From the NCBI GenBank assembly GCA_963924555.1, contig OZ004582.1, positions 62,001 through 126,000 on the forward strand: a stretch of DNA of 64,000 bases. The letters are read 5' to 3'. This stretch comes from Crambe crambe (taxonomy: Eukaryota; Porifera; Demospongiae; Poecilosclerida; Crambeidae). Each line of letters starts with the position of its first letter. The first letter of the stretch is position 1. This document shows positions 1 through 11,664 of this stretch, in pieces. Made by a program: the position numbers and the translations under genes. Below the pieces are notes generated by a model, which saw only the letters and a list, made by a program, of their open reading frames with translations, did not search any database and was not told where the DNA came from.

Positions 1-147
1 AACCTGTATTAACCCGGGGGCACCTAATTTAGCCATGTAGGTTTATAACCTCAACCTGTATTAACCCGGGGGCACCTAATTTAGCCATGTAGGTTTATAA
101 CCTCAACCTGTATTAACCCGGGGCACCTAATTTAGCCATGTAGGTTA
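1..147. repeat. A satellite, 52 bp (X unit 1, cut by window start)
   Basis: Three copies of a 52-bp monomer containing TTAACCCGGGGG and CACCTAATTTAGCC. The last copy lacks one G, as the last copy does in every unit. Confidence 0.88.
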
Positions 148-155
148 TATACTTT

Positions 156-414
156 GAAATCTAGCCCTTCCGAGTTGCATCTTGCCCTAATCATCCCTTC
201 CAAGTTGCATCTAGCCCTAGTCATCCCTTCCGAGTTGCATCTAGCCCTAGTCATCTCTTCCGAGTTGCATCTAGCCCTAGTCATCCCTTCTGAGTTGCAT
301 TTAGCCCTAGACATCCCTTCCAAGTTGCATCTAGCCCTAGACATCCCTTCCAAGTTGAATCTAGCTCTAGTCATCCCTTCCGAGTTGCATCTAGCCCTAG
401 TCATCCCTTCTATG
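156..414. repeat. B satellite, 30 bp (X unit 1)
   Basis: About nine monomers of 30 bp, most containing AGCCCTAGTCATCCC and so an internal CCCTAG. The open frames it shows on both strands come from the multiple-of-three period and are not evidence of a gene. Confidence 0.88.
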
Positions 415-2207
415 AAACCATGAAGGATATTCACTGAGACGTGCAAGCCAGGAGGGAAAGGTAAGGTCATAGCTAGGAGGGATGATATATCTGGTCACCA
501 ATTGTCCTCTCAGAATCCATGGGGGCCACCAATTGTCCTCCTAGAAGTATCTGAAATTTCAAAGTCCCAGAATATCCAGGAAGGATCGAATACGAAACCA
601 TGAAGGATATTCACTGAGATGTGCAAGCCAGGAGGGAAAGGTAAGGTCATAGCTAGGAGGGATGATATATCTGGCCCATGGGGGGTCACCAATTGTCCTC
701 CCAGAATCCATGGGGGTCACCAATTGTCCTCTCAGGATCCATGGGGGCCACCAATTGTCCTCCAAGAATCCATGGGGGCCACCAATTGTCCTCCAAGAAG
801 GAGCTGAAATTTCAAAGTCCCAGAATATCCAGGAAGGATCGAATACGAAACCATGAAGGATATTCACTGAGATATGCAAGCCAGGAGGGAAAGGTAAGGT
901 CATAGCTAGGAGGGATGATATATCTGGTCACCAATTGTCCTCTCAGAATCCATGGGGGCCACCAATTGTCCTCCTAGAAGTATCTGAAATTTCAAAGTCC
1001 CAGAATATCCAGGAAGGATCGAATACGAAACCATGAAGGATATTCACTGAGACGTGCAAGCCAGGAGGGAAAGGTAAGGTCATAGCTAGGAGGGATGATA
1101 TATCTGGCCCATGGGGGATCACCAATTGTCCTCCCAGAATCCATGGGGGTCACCAATTGTCCTCTCAGGATCCATGGGGGCCACCAATTGTCCTCCAAGA
1201 ATCCATGGGGGCCACCAATTGTCCTCCAAGAAGGAGCTGAAATTTCAAAGTCCCAGAATATCCAGGAAGGATCGAATATGAAACCATGAAGGATATTCAC
1301 TGAGATGTGCAAGCCAGGAGGGAAAGGTAAGGTCATAGCTAGGAGGGATGATGGGGGTCACCAATTGTCCTCTCAGGATCCATGGGGGCCACCAATTGTC
1401 CTCCAAGAATCCATGGGGGCCACCAATTGTCCTCCAAGAAGGAGCTGAAATTTCAAAGTCCCAGAATATCCAGGAAGGATCGAATACGAAACCATGAAGG
1501 ATATTCACTGAGATGTGCAAGCCAGGAGGGAAAGGTAAGGTCATAGCTAGGAGGGATGATATATCTGGCCCATGGGGGGTCACCAATTGTCCTCCCAGAA
1601 TCCATGGGGGTCACCAATTGTCCTCTCAGGATCCATGGGGGCCACCAATTGTCCTCCAAGAATCCATGGGGGCCACCAATTGTCCTCCAAGAAGGAGCTG
1701 AAATTTCAAAGTCCCAGAATATCCAGGAAGGATCGAATACGAAACCATGAAGGATATTCACTGAGATGTGCAAGCCAGGAGGGAAAGGTAAGGTCATAGC
1801 TAGGAGGGATGATATATCTGGCCCATGGGGGTCACCAATTGTCCTCCCAGAATCCATGGGGGTCACCAATTGTCCTCTCAGGATCCATGGGGGCCACCAA
1901 TTGTCCTCCAAGAATCCATGGGGGCCACCAATTGTCCTCCAAGAAGGAGCTGAAATTTCAAAGTCCCAGAATATCCAGGAAGGATCGAATACGAAACCAT
2001 GAAGGATATCCACTGAGATGTGCAAGGTAAGGTCATAGCTAGGAGGGATGATATATCTGGCCCATGGGGGTCACCAATTGTCCTCTCAGAATCCATGGGG
2101 GCCACCAATTGTCCTCCTAGAAGTATCTGAAATTTCAAGGTCCCAGAATATCCAGGAAGGATCCATGAAGGATATTCACCGAGACGTGCAAGCCGGGAGG
2201 GAAAGAT
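415..2207. repeat. C region: nested 31-bp CCATGG/CAATTG repeats (X unit 1)
   Basis: Clusters of two to five 31-bp monomers (ccatgggggtcaccaattgt and variants) alternate with a ~130-bp spacer that runs from gaaggagctgaaatttc to gctaggagggatgat. The monomers carry CCATGG and CAATTG palindromes and some GGATCC. Many overlapping frames appear on both strands, but they follow the repeat and change at each indel. I see no gene. Confidence 0.85.
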
Positions 2208-2491
2208 AAAAAAGAGACGACTCTATTCCGAAGAAGAATACTCAATCCTAAAGAGATATTTCGACTAATCAATCATTCTCACAAAAAACAGTTCTAATGT
2301 AATCAATCATTCTCACAATTTCTTTATATTTCAAATCAAGTCTCACAATTCAATTATAAAAAATTTTTCCTCTCGATTAGGACTAGAAATTTAGATACTT
2401 TTGGCTGGACATCCCTCCTAGCTATACACTTGCTGGTGGTTGAGGGGTGGAGTTTGATGTGCTTTGGGAAGGCGTGGCCACAACTTCTTGT
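2208..2491. pseudogene. D1: recombinase 3' fragment with inverted core (X unit 1)
   Basis: The first ~224 bp read on the + strand: the SANT start (KKRRLYSEEEYSILKRYFD then stop) followed by the 3' flank. The last ~60 bp read on the minus strand (the linker before the SANT domain). Relative to D2, the middle has been inverted and about 140 bp of the SANT exon deleted. Confidence 0.75.
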
Positions 2492-2659
2492 GCATTACAA
2501 TGACTTGAGGGACTTTTGTAATCTCTATCAGGCCTTTAGGGACTTTGCATGGACTTGAGGGACTTAAGTGTACTTGGTAATACTTCCAAATGTAGGAATA
2601 GACTTGAGGGACATCTACTGTGCATTACCATGACTTGAGGGACTTCATAAATACTTAAC

Positions 2660-3539
2660 TAACCTCATGGATACTTTACCTCAACCCCTGTTAACGAAAC
2701 AAAACCTCATGGCTATTTTACCTCTGAAAACCTCAACCCAGGTTAACAAGACATAACCTCATGGCTATTTTACCTCTGGAAACCTCAACCCAGGTTAACG
2801 TTGGATAACCTCATGGCTATTTTACCTCAACCCAGGTTAACAAGACATAACCTCATGGCTATTTTACCTCTGGAAACCTCAACCCAGGTTAACGTTGGAT
2901 AACCTCATGGCTATTTTACCTCTGGAAACCTCAACCCAGGTTAACAAGACATAACCTCATGGCTATTTTACCTCAACCCAGGTTAACAAGACATAACCTC
3001 ATAGCTATTTTACCTCTGGAAACCTCAACCCAGGTTAACGTTGGATAACCTCATGGCTATTTTACCTCTGGAAACCTCAACCCAGGTTAACAAGACATAA
3101 CCTCATGGCTATTTTACCTCTGGAAACCTCAACCCAGGTTAACATTGGATAACCTCATGGCTATTTTACCTCTGGAAACCTCAACCCAGATTAACAAGAC
3201 ATAACCTCATGGCTATTTTACCTCTGGAAACTTCAATCCAGGTTAACAAGACATAACCTCATGGCTATTTTACCTCTGGAAACCTCAACCCAGATTAACA
3301 AGACATAACCTCATGGCTATTTTACCTCTGGAAACCTCAACCCAGGTTAACGTTGGATAACCTCATGGCTATTTTACCTCTGGAAACCTCAACCCAGGTT
3401 AACAAGACATAACCTCATGGCTATTTTACCTCTGGAAACCTCAACCCAAGTTAACGATGGATAACCTCATGGCTATTTTACCTCTGGAAACCTCAACCCA
3501 GGTTAACAAGACATAACCTCATGGCTATTTTACCTCTGG
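2660..3539. repeat. F satellite, 52 bp, about 17 monomers (X unit 1)
   Basis: Monomers contain CTCATGGCTATTTTACCTC and CAACCCAGGTTAAC. Two forms, ending aagacat and gttggat, largely alternate, giving a 104-bp higher-order repeat. Some monomers lack tctggaaacc. Copies of this long array are at 11833-12712, 20150-21029, 29346-30080 and 48401-49137. Confidence 0.88.
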
Positions 3540-3857
3540 ATCCTCCAAGAAGGAGCTGAAATTTCAAAGTCCCAGAATATCCAGGAAGGATCGAATACGA
3601 AACCATGAAGGATATTCACTGAGATGTGCAAGCCAGGAGGGAAAGGTAAGGTCATAGCTAGGAGGGATGATGTATCTGGCCCATGGGGGTCACCAATTGT
3701 CCTCCCAGAATCCATGGGGGTCACCAATTGTCCTCTCAGAATCCATGGGGGCCACCAATTGTCCTCCTAGAAGTATCTGAAATTTCAAAGTCCCAGAATA
3801 TCCAGGAAGGATCCATGAAGGATATTCACCGAGACGTGCAAGCCGGGAGGGAAAGAT

Positions 3858-4462
3858 AAGTGTATAGCTAGGAGGGATGTCCAGCAAAAAGTATCTAAAT
3901 TTCTAGAGGAAAAATTTGAATTGTGAGACTTGATTAGAAATAGAAAGAAATTGTGAGAATGATTGATTACATTAGTACTGTTTTTTGTGAGAATGATTGA
4001 TTACATTTTAAATAAAAAGAACTGTTGGTTTGCTGTCACTTGCTCTGCTTTATCATGTTTTTGATCTTGTCCTGTGTCCTTCCCCTCAAACTGCATATCT
4101 CTCTGGTACTCTCTAAGGAAATCTGCACACTCAGAAAGTTTTGCCACTTTAGACCTCTCTCCGCCAATGTCGAAATATCTCTTTAGGATTGAGTATTCTT
4201 CTTCGGAATAGAGTCTTCTTTTTTGCTGGGGGTGGAGTTTGATGTGCTTTGGGAAGGCGTGGCCACAACTTCTTGTATCTGAATGGTACAATGTGAGTTG
4301 AACTAGTGTGTGTGCAGACTGTAAATGACTTACGTTTTGACAGTCTTTTCAGTGTTGCCGGCCTGTTGGTAGGTTGACTGGTGGACATCTACTGAGTGCG
4401 TCATATGGCTGGCTACGGCGTGCACTTCCCCTTCTGTGGTTTCAGCCTGCGCTACGGATGCA
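3858..4462 (-). pseudogene. D2: 3' fragment of YR recombinase (X unit 1)
   Basis: On the minus strand this keeps the end of recombinase exon 6 (from just after box II, including the H and Y of the active site in the context THSVDVHQSTY), the intron with its GTAAGT donor and TTCAG acceptor, the SANT exon and the 3' flank. A 2-bp deletion after the AKK residues and an extra G near the end break the frame. The right edge is the deletion junction into the E repeat at GCATG. Confidence 0.8.
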
Positions 4463-5271
4463 TGGACTTGAGGGACTTAAGTGTACTTCGTAATACTTCA
4501 AAGTGTAGGAATAGACTTGAGGGACATCTACTGTGCATTACCATGACTTGAGGGACTTCCGTAATCTCTATCTGGCCTTGAGGGACTTTGAATGTCTTTA
4601 TCTATACTTGAGGGACTTAAGTGTACTTGGTAATACTTCAAAGTGTAGGAATAGACTTGAGGGACATCTACTGTGCATTACCGTGACTTGAGGGACTTCA
4701 TAAATACTTAACTAACCTCATGGATACTTTACCACAACCCCTGTTAACGAAACAAAACCTCATGGCTATTTTACCTCTGGAAACCTCAACCCAGGTTAAC
4801 GTTGGAAAACCTCATGGCTATTTTACCTCTGGAAACCTCAACCCAGGTTAACAAGACATAACCTCATGGCTATTTTACCTCTGGAAACCTCAACCCAGGT
4901 TAACAGGACATAACCTCATGGCTATTTTACCTCTGGAAACCTCAACCCAGGTTAACAAGACATAACCTCATGGCTATTTTACCTCTGGAAACCTCAACCC
5001 AGGTTAACAATACATAACCTCATGGCTATTTTACCTCTGGAAACCTCAACCCAGGTTAAAGAAACCTAACCTCAAGGATATTTTACCCCTAAATAGAGAT
5101 AAGATTTATCCATGAAGTTGAGGTTGACTTAAGGGTAAAATCCTCCAAGTATATGACCATAAGGGGAAAAAAGACTCAAATTTGCGAATTTGAGGGATAA
5201 AACACTCAAGTATATGAATATAAGGGATCATATTATATATATGAGGGATGGTGAGGGATCCTTCTCCATGC

Positions 5272-5277
5272 CCCTAG
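5272..5277 (+). repeat. Single CCCTAG at X unit 1/2 junction
   Basis: One hexamer separates the G end (ccttctccatgc) from the H start (ctatggagtc). Confidence 0.75.
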
Positions 5278-5862
5278 CTATGGAGTCGGGGATGCCTGAG
5301 GTTTTGCCTCACCTAACCTAGAGAAACCTAGGTTCCCTTAGGGCTAAAAATCGCCCCCATGCCGAGAAACCTTGGCCCTTGAGGGCAAAATTGATCTCGA
5401 AAACTAGGGATTTAAAGAAAACTGAAGAAACCTCAGGTTTAACCTGAGGTTAGGTTTCGAGCCTGAGGGCAAACCTGATAAACATGGGGGCCAGGTTCGG
5501 TAGCATGAGGGAAATATCCCTAAAGCTACCTTAACCTTGCCCTCATGAGCACCCGGTTATCCCTCGTGGCAACATAACCTGGCCCTTAGGACTAAAAACT
5601 GGTCTTATTTTGAGTTGAGGGATGGTTTTGATGCCACAAGGGTCAGGTTACCAACCTTGGGGGATAACCTACAGTTTTCTTTTTAGCAAGGCCCTCATGG
5701 CATCCCTCATGGATAATATCGAGCCCTAATGGCTAAAAAAACGTCCCTTAGGACTAAAAAAATGCCCTCACGGCTAAATTCGAGGCCCCCATGGTCGTTT
5801 TCGACCAATAATCAAACCTGATCAAACCTGATCAAACCTAGGGGGCCCCAAAAATAGCCATG
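5278..5862. other. H block: unique left-end region of family X
   Basis: About 585 bp with no gene. It has short runs on the themes CCTAGG, CCCTCATGG and AACCT, an inverted pair ggtttaacct / ctgaggttagg, and a final doublet of cctgatcaaa. Copies follow at 14451, 22768 and 57520. A 69-codon minus-strand frame at its right edge is recurrent only because the unit is duplicated, and I do not call it a gene. Confidence 0.7.
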
Positions 5863-8800
5863 AATGGGTAGAAAACAGTCAGGAGGGATAACCTGAGAAG
5901 CATGGGGGATAACCTCTGAATAAAATCCCCCCAGGACATTTAACCTTGCCCCCATGAGCACTACAGATCCCCCAGGGGGTGTACATTTGCCCTTAGGGCC
6001 GATTTGGACCTCTAACCTCAACCTAACCTAACCTGAACCTAACCTGAAGAAACCTGAATGGGTGGAAAACAGTCAGGAGGGATAACCTGAGAAGCATGAG
6101 GGATAATTTCGTGGTAATCCAGATGAAATTGCCCCCAGGACAGCTAACCCTGCCCCCATGTGCCATAGAGATCCCCTAGGGGGTGTACATATGCCCTTAG
6201 GGCCGATTTGGACCTCTAACCTCAACCTAACCTCAACCTAACCTAACCTGAAGAAACCTGAAGAAACCTGAATGGGTGGAAAACAGTCAGGAGGGATAAC
6301 CTGAGAAGCATGAGGGATAATTTCGTGGTAATCCAGATGAAATTGCCCCCAGGACAGCTAACCCTGCCCCCATGTGCCATAGAGATCCCCTAGGGGGTGT
6401 ACATATGCCCTTAGGGCCGATTTGGACCTCTAACCTCAACCTAACCTCAACCTAACCTAACCTGAAGAAACCTGAAGAAACCTGAAGAAACCTGAATGGG
6501 TGGAAAACAGTCAGGAGGGATAACCTGAGAAGCATGAGGGATAATTTCGTGGTAATCCAGATGAAATTGCCCCCAGGACAGCTAACCCTGCCCCCATGTG
6601 CCATGGAGATCCCCTAGGGGGTGTACATATGCCCTTCGGGCCGATTTGGACCTCTAACCTCAACCTAACCTCAACCTAACCTAACCTGAAGAAACCTGAA
6701 GAAACCTGAATGGGTGGAAAACAGTCAGGAGGGATAACCTGAGAAGCATGAGGGATAATTTCGTGGTAATCCAGATGAAATTGCCCCCAGGACAGCTAAC
6801 CCTGCCCCCATGTGCCATAGAGATCCCCTAGGGGGTGTACATATGCCCTTAGGGCCGATTTGGACCTCTAACCTCAACCTAACCTCAACCTAACCTAACC
6901 TGAAGAAACCTGAAGAAACCTGAATGGGTGGAAAACAGTCAGGAGGGATAACCTGAGAAGCATGAGGGATAATTTCGTGGTAATCCAGATGAAATTGCCC
7001 CCAGGACAGCTAACCCTGCCCCCATGTGCCATAGAGATCCCCTAGGGGGTGTACATATGCCCTTAGGGCCGATTTGGACCTCTAACCTCAACCTAACCTC
7101 AACCTAACCTAACCTGAAGAAACCTGAAGAAACCTGAAGAAACCTGAATGGGTGGGAAACAGTCAGGAGGGATAACCTGAGAAGCATGAGGGATAATTTC
7201 GTGGTAATCCAGATGAAATTGCCCCCAGGACAGCTAACCCTGCCCCCATGTGCCATAGAGATCCCCTAGGGGGTGTACATATGCCCTTAGGGCCGATTTG
7301 GACCTCTAACCTCAACCTAACCTCAACCTAACCTAACCTGAAGAAACCTGAAGAAACCTGAATGGGTGGAAAACAGTCAGGAGGGATAACCTGAGAAGCA
7401 TGAGGGATAATTTCGTGGTAATCCAGATGAAATTGCCCCCAGGACAGCTAACCCTGCCCCCATGTGCCATAGAGATCCCCTAGGGGGTGTACATATGCCC
7501 TTAGGGCCGATTTGGACCTCTAACCTCAACCTAACCTCAACCTAACCTAACCTGAAGAAACCTGAAGAAACCTGAATGGGTGGAAAACAGTCAGGAGGGA
7601 TAACCCGAGAGGCATGGGGGATAACCTCGTGGTAGTCCGGATGAAAATGCCCCCAGGACAGCTAACCCTGCCCTCATGTACCATAGAGATCCCCTAGGGG
7701 GTGTACATATGCCCTTAGGGCCGATTTGGACCTCTAACCTCAACCTAACCTCAACCTAACCTAACCTGAAGAAACCTGAAGAAACCTGAAGAAACCTGAA
7801 TGGGTGGAAAACAGTCAGGAGGGATAACCTGAGAAGCATGAGGGATAATTTCGTGGTAATCCAGATGAAATTGCCCCCAGGACAGCTAACCCTGCCCCCA
7901 TGTGCCATAGAGATCCCCTAGGGGGTGTACATATGCCCTTAGGGCCGATTTGGACCTCTAACCTCAACCTAACCTCAACCTAACCTAACCTGAAGAAACC
8001 TGAAGAAACCTGAATGGGTGGAAAACAGTCAGGAGGGATAACCTGAGAAGCATGAGGGATAATTTCGTGGTAATCCAGATGAAATTGCCCCCAGGACAGC
8101 TAACCCTGCCCCCATGTGCCATAGAGATCCCCTAGGGGGTGTACATATGCCCTTAGGGCCGATTTGGACCTCTAACCTCAACCTAACCTCAACCTAACCT
8201 AACCTGAAGAAACCTGAAGAAACCTGAAGAAACCTGAATGGGTGGAAAACAGTCAGGAGGGATAACCTGAGAAGCATGAGGGATAACCTCGTGGTAGTCC
8301 GGATGAAAATGCCCCCAGGACAGCTAACCCTGCCCTCATGTGCCATAGAGATCCCCTAGGGGGTGTACATATGCCCTTCAGGCCGATTTGGACCTCTAAC
8401 CTCAACCTAACCTCAACCTAACCTAACCTGAAGAAACCTGAAGAAACCTGAAGAAACCTGAATGGGTGGAAAACAGTCAGGAGGGATAACCCGAGAGGCA
8501 TGGGGGATAACCTCGTGGTAGTCCGGATGAAAATGCCCCCAGGACAGCTAACCCTGCCCTCATGTACCATAGAGATCCCCTAGGGGGTGTACATATGCCC
8601 TTAGGGCCGATTTGGACCTCTAACCTCAACCTAACCTCAACCTAACCTAACCTGAAGAAACCTGAAGAAACCTGAATGGGTGGAAAACAGTCAGGAGGGA
8701 TAACCTGAGAAGCATGAGGGATAATTTCGTGGTAATCCAGATGAAATTGCCCCCAGGACAGCTAACCCTGCCCCCATGTGCCATAGAGATCCCCTAGGGG

Positions 8801-8889
8801 GTGTACATATGCCCTTCGGGCCGATTTGGACCTCTAACCTCAACCTAACCTAACCTGAACCTAACCTGAAGAAACCTGAAGAAATCTGA
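5863..8889. repeat. I array: 214/224-bp satellite, about 15 monomers (X unit 2)
   Basis: Monomers start at aatgggtggaaaac; starts at 6057, 6271, 6495, 6709, 6923, 7147, 7361, 7575, 7799, 8013, 8237, 8461 and 8675 show spacings of 214 or 224. The 10-bp difference is two or three copies of gaagaaacct. Each monomer holds the palindrome CCCCTAGGGG, a GCCCTTAGGGC near-palindrome and a run of AACCT pentamers. Two sequence types alternate irregularly (tttcgtggtaatcc and cctcgtggtagtcc). The first monomer at 5863 is diverged and 194 bp long. Confidence 0.9.
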
Positions 8890-8922
8890 GGGCTTATCTC
8901 CTTAACCTGTAGGTTGAGGTCT

Positions 8923-9320
8923 TAACCCAGGGGCACCTAATTTAGCCATGTAGGTTTATAACCTCAACCTGTATTAACCCGGGGGCACCTAATTTAGCCA
9001 TGTAGGTTTATAACCTCAACCTGTATTAACCCGGGGGCACCTAATTTAGCCATGTAGGTTTATAACCTCAACCTGTATTAACCCGGGGGCACCTAATTTA
9101 GCCATGTAGGTTTATAACCTCAACCTGTATTAACCCGGGGGCACCTAATTTAGCCATGTAGGTTTATAACCTCAACCTGTATTAACCCGGGGGCACCTAA
9201 TTTAGCCATGTAGGTTTATAACCTCAACCTGTATTAACCCGGGGGCACCTAATTTAGCCATGTAGGTTTATAACCTCAACCTGTATTAACCCGGGGCACC
9301 TAATTTAGCCATGTAGGTTA
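8923..9320. repeat. A satellite, 52 bp x 8 (X unit 2)
   Basis: CACCTAATTTAGCC recurs at 8934, 8986, 9038, 9090, 9142, 9194, 9246 and 9297. The first copy reads ccagggg rather than ccggggg. Confidence 0.9.
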
Positions 9321-9328
9321 TATACTTT

Positions 9329-9587
9329 GAAATCTAGCCCTTCCGAGTTGCATCTTGCCCTAATCATCCCTTCCAAGTTGCATCTAGCCCTAGTCATCCC
9401 TTCCGAGTTGCATCTAGCCCTAGTCATCTCTTCCGAGTTGCATCTAGCCCTAGTCATCCCTTCTGAGTTGCATTTAGCCCTAGACATCCCTTCCAAGTTG
9501 CATCTAGCCCTAGACATCCCTTCCAAGTTGAATCTAGCTCTAGTCATCCCTTCCGAGTTGCATCTAGCCCTAGTCATCCCTTCTATG
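9329..9587. repeat. B satellite, 30 bp (X unit 2)
   Basis: Monomers recur every 30 bp from 9341 to 9551 (TTCCRAGTTG). CCCTAG is present in most of them. Confidence 0.88.
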
Positions 9588-11380
9588 AAACCATGAAGGA
9601 TATTCACTGAGACGTGCAAGCCAGGAGGGAAAGGTAAGGTCATAGCTAGGAGGGATGATATATCTGGTCACCAATTGTCCTCTCAGAATCCATGGGGGCC
9701 ACCAATTGTCCTCCTAGAAGTATCTGAAATTTCAAAGTCCCAGAATATCCAGGAAGGATCGAATACGAAACCATGAAGGATATTCACTGAGATGTGCAAG
9801 CCAGGAGGGAAAGGTAAGGTCATAGCTAGGAGGGATGATATATCTGGCCCATGGGGGGTCACCAATTGTCCTCCCAGAATCCATGGGGGTCACCAATTGT
9901 CCTCTCAGGATCCATGGGGGCCACCAATTGTCCTCCAAGAATCCATGGGGGCCACCAATTGTCCTCCAAGAAGGAGCTGAAATTTCAAAGTCCCAGAATA
10001 TCCAGGAAGGATCGAATACGAAACCATGAAGGATATTCACTGAGATATGCAAGCCAGGAGGGAAAGGTAAGGTCATAGCTAGGAGGGATGATATATCTGG
10101 TCACCAATTGTCCTCTCAGAATCCATGGGGGCCACCAATTGTCCTCCTAGAAGTATCTGAAATTTCAAAGTCCCAGAATATCCAGGAAGGATCGAATACG
10201 AAACCATGAAGGATATTCACTGAGACGTGCAAGCCAGGAGGGAAAGGTAAGGTCATAGCTAGGAGGGATGATATATCTGGCCCATGGGGGATCACCAATT
10301 GTCCTCCCAGAATCCATGGGGGTCACCAATTGTCCTCTCAGGATCCATGGGGGCCACCAATTGTCCTCCAAGAATCCATGGGGGCCACCAATTGTCCTCC
10401 AAGAAGGAGCTGAAATTTCAAAGTCCCAGAATATCCAGGAAGGATCGAATATGAAACCATGAAGGATATTCACTGAGATGTGCAAGCCAGGAGGGAAAGG
10501 TAAGGTCATAGCTAGGAGGGATGATGGGGGTCACCAATTGTCCTCTCAGGATCCATGGGGGCCACCAATTGTCCTCCAAGAATCCATGGGGGCCACCAAT
10601 TGTCCTCCAAGAAGGAGCTGAAATTTCAAAGTCCCAGAATATCCAGGAAGGATCGAATACGAAACCATGAAGGATATTCACTGAGATGTGCAAGCCAGGA
10701 GGGAAAGGTAAGGTCATAGCTAGGAGGGATGATATATCTGGCCCATGGGGGGTCACCAATTGTCCTCCCAGAATCCATGGGGGTCACCAATTGTCCTCTC
10801 AGGATCCATGGGGGCCACCAATTGTCCTCCAAGAATCCATGGGGGCCACCAATTGTCCTCCAAGAAGGAGCTGAAATTTCAAAGTCCCAGAATATCCAGG
10901 AAGGATCGAATACGAAACCATGAAGGATATTCACTGAGATGTGCAAGCCAGGAGGGAAAGGTAAGGTCATAGCTAGGAGGGATGATATATCTGGCCCATG
11001 GGGGTCACCAATTGTCCTCCCAGAATCCATGGGGGTCACCAATTGTCCTCTCAGGATCCATGGGGGCCACCAATTGTCCTCCAAGAATCCATGGGGGCCA
11101 CCAATTGTCCTCCAAGAAGGAGCTGAAATTTCAAAGTCCCAGAATATCCAGGAAGGATCGAATACGAAACCATGAAGGATATCCACTGAGATGTGCAAGG
11201 TAAGGTCATAGCTAGGAGGGATGATATATCTGGCCCATGGGGGTCACCAATTGTCCTCTCAGAATCCATGGGGGCCACCAATTGTCCTCCTAGAAGTATC
11301 TGAAATTTCAAGGTCCCAGAATATCCAGGAAGGATCCATGAAGGATATTCACCGAGACGTGCAAGCCGGGAGGGAAAGAT
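9588..11380. repeat. C region: nested 31-bp CCATGG/CAATTG repeats (X unit 2)
   Basis: Copy of the unit 1 region. A shorter C' block (12713-13030) of the same monomers sits before D2. Confidence 0.85.
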
Positions 11381-11664
11381 AAAAAAGAGACGACTCTATT
11401 CCGAAGAAGAATACTCAATCCTAAAGAGATATTTCGACTAATCAATCATTCTCACAAAAAACAGTTCTAATGTAATCAATCATTCTCACAATTTCTTTAT
11501 ATTTCAAATCAAGTCTCACAATTCAATTATAAAAAATTTTTCCTCTCGATTAGGACTAGAAATTTAGATACTTTTGGCTGGACATCCCTCCTAGCTATAC
11601 ACTTGCTGGTGGTTGAGGGGTGGAGTTTGATGTGCTTTGGGAAGGCGTGGCCACAACTTCTTGT
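11381..11664. pseudogene. D1: recombinase 3' fragment with inverted core (X unit 2)
   Basis: Same inversion-plus-deletion as unit 1. Inverted segment about 11382-11603; the non-inverted linker piece lies at 11604-11664. Confidence 0.75.

Larger units (their letters stand above)
1..5277 (+). mobile_element. Family X unit 1 (left part outside window)
   Basis: This is the right-hand part of a family X unit, cut by the window start. Blocks: A 1-147, B 156-414, C 415-2207, D1 2208-2491, E 2491-2659, F 2660-3539, C' 3540-3857, D2 3858-4462, E' 4462-4713, F' 4714-5070, G 5071-5271, terminal hexamer CCCTAG 5272-5277. It is nearly identical to the same blocks 9173 bp further right. It contains no intact gene, only two degenerate pieces of the recombinase gene that is intact at 40676-43176. 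Confidence 0.8.

Noticed and set aside
132..470. Overlapping ~90-112-codon frames over the 30-bp B satellite, repeated in six units
   Set aside because: A period divisible by three keeps frames open on both strands, and the predicted peptides are only repeats. They recur because the unit is duplicated, not because of selection that I can see.
1453..2025. Minus-strand frame of 190 codons in the C region
   Set aside because: It follows the 31-bp repeat clusters, is broken differently in each unit, and both strands are equally open. Repeat artefact.
5812..6021. 69-codon minus-strand frame conserved in four units
   Set aside because: It lies on the H/I boundary and is conserved only because the whole unit is. 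No domain, no splice context, and it is absent from the gene-bearing unit, whose left end is truncated.
8923..9320. Possible CRISPR array (regular 52-bp spacing)
   Set aside because: There are no unique spacers between repeats; whole monomers are identical. It is a eukaryotic satellite.
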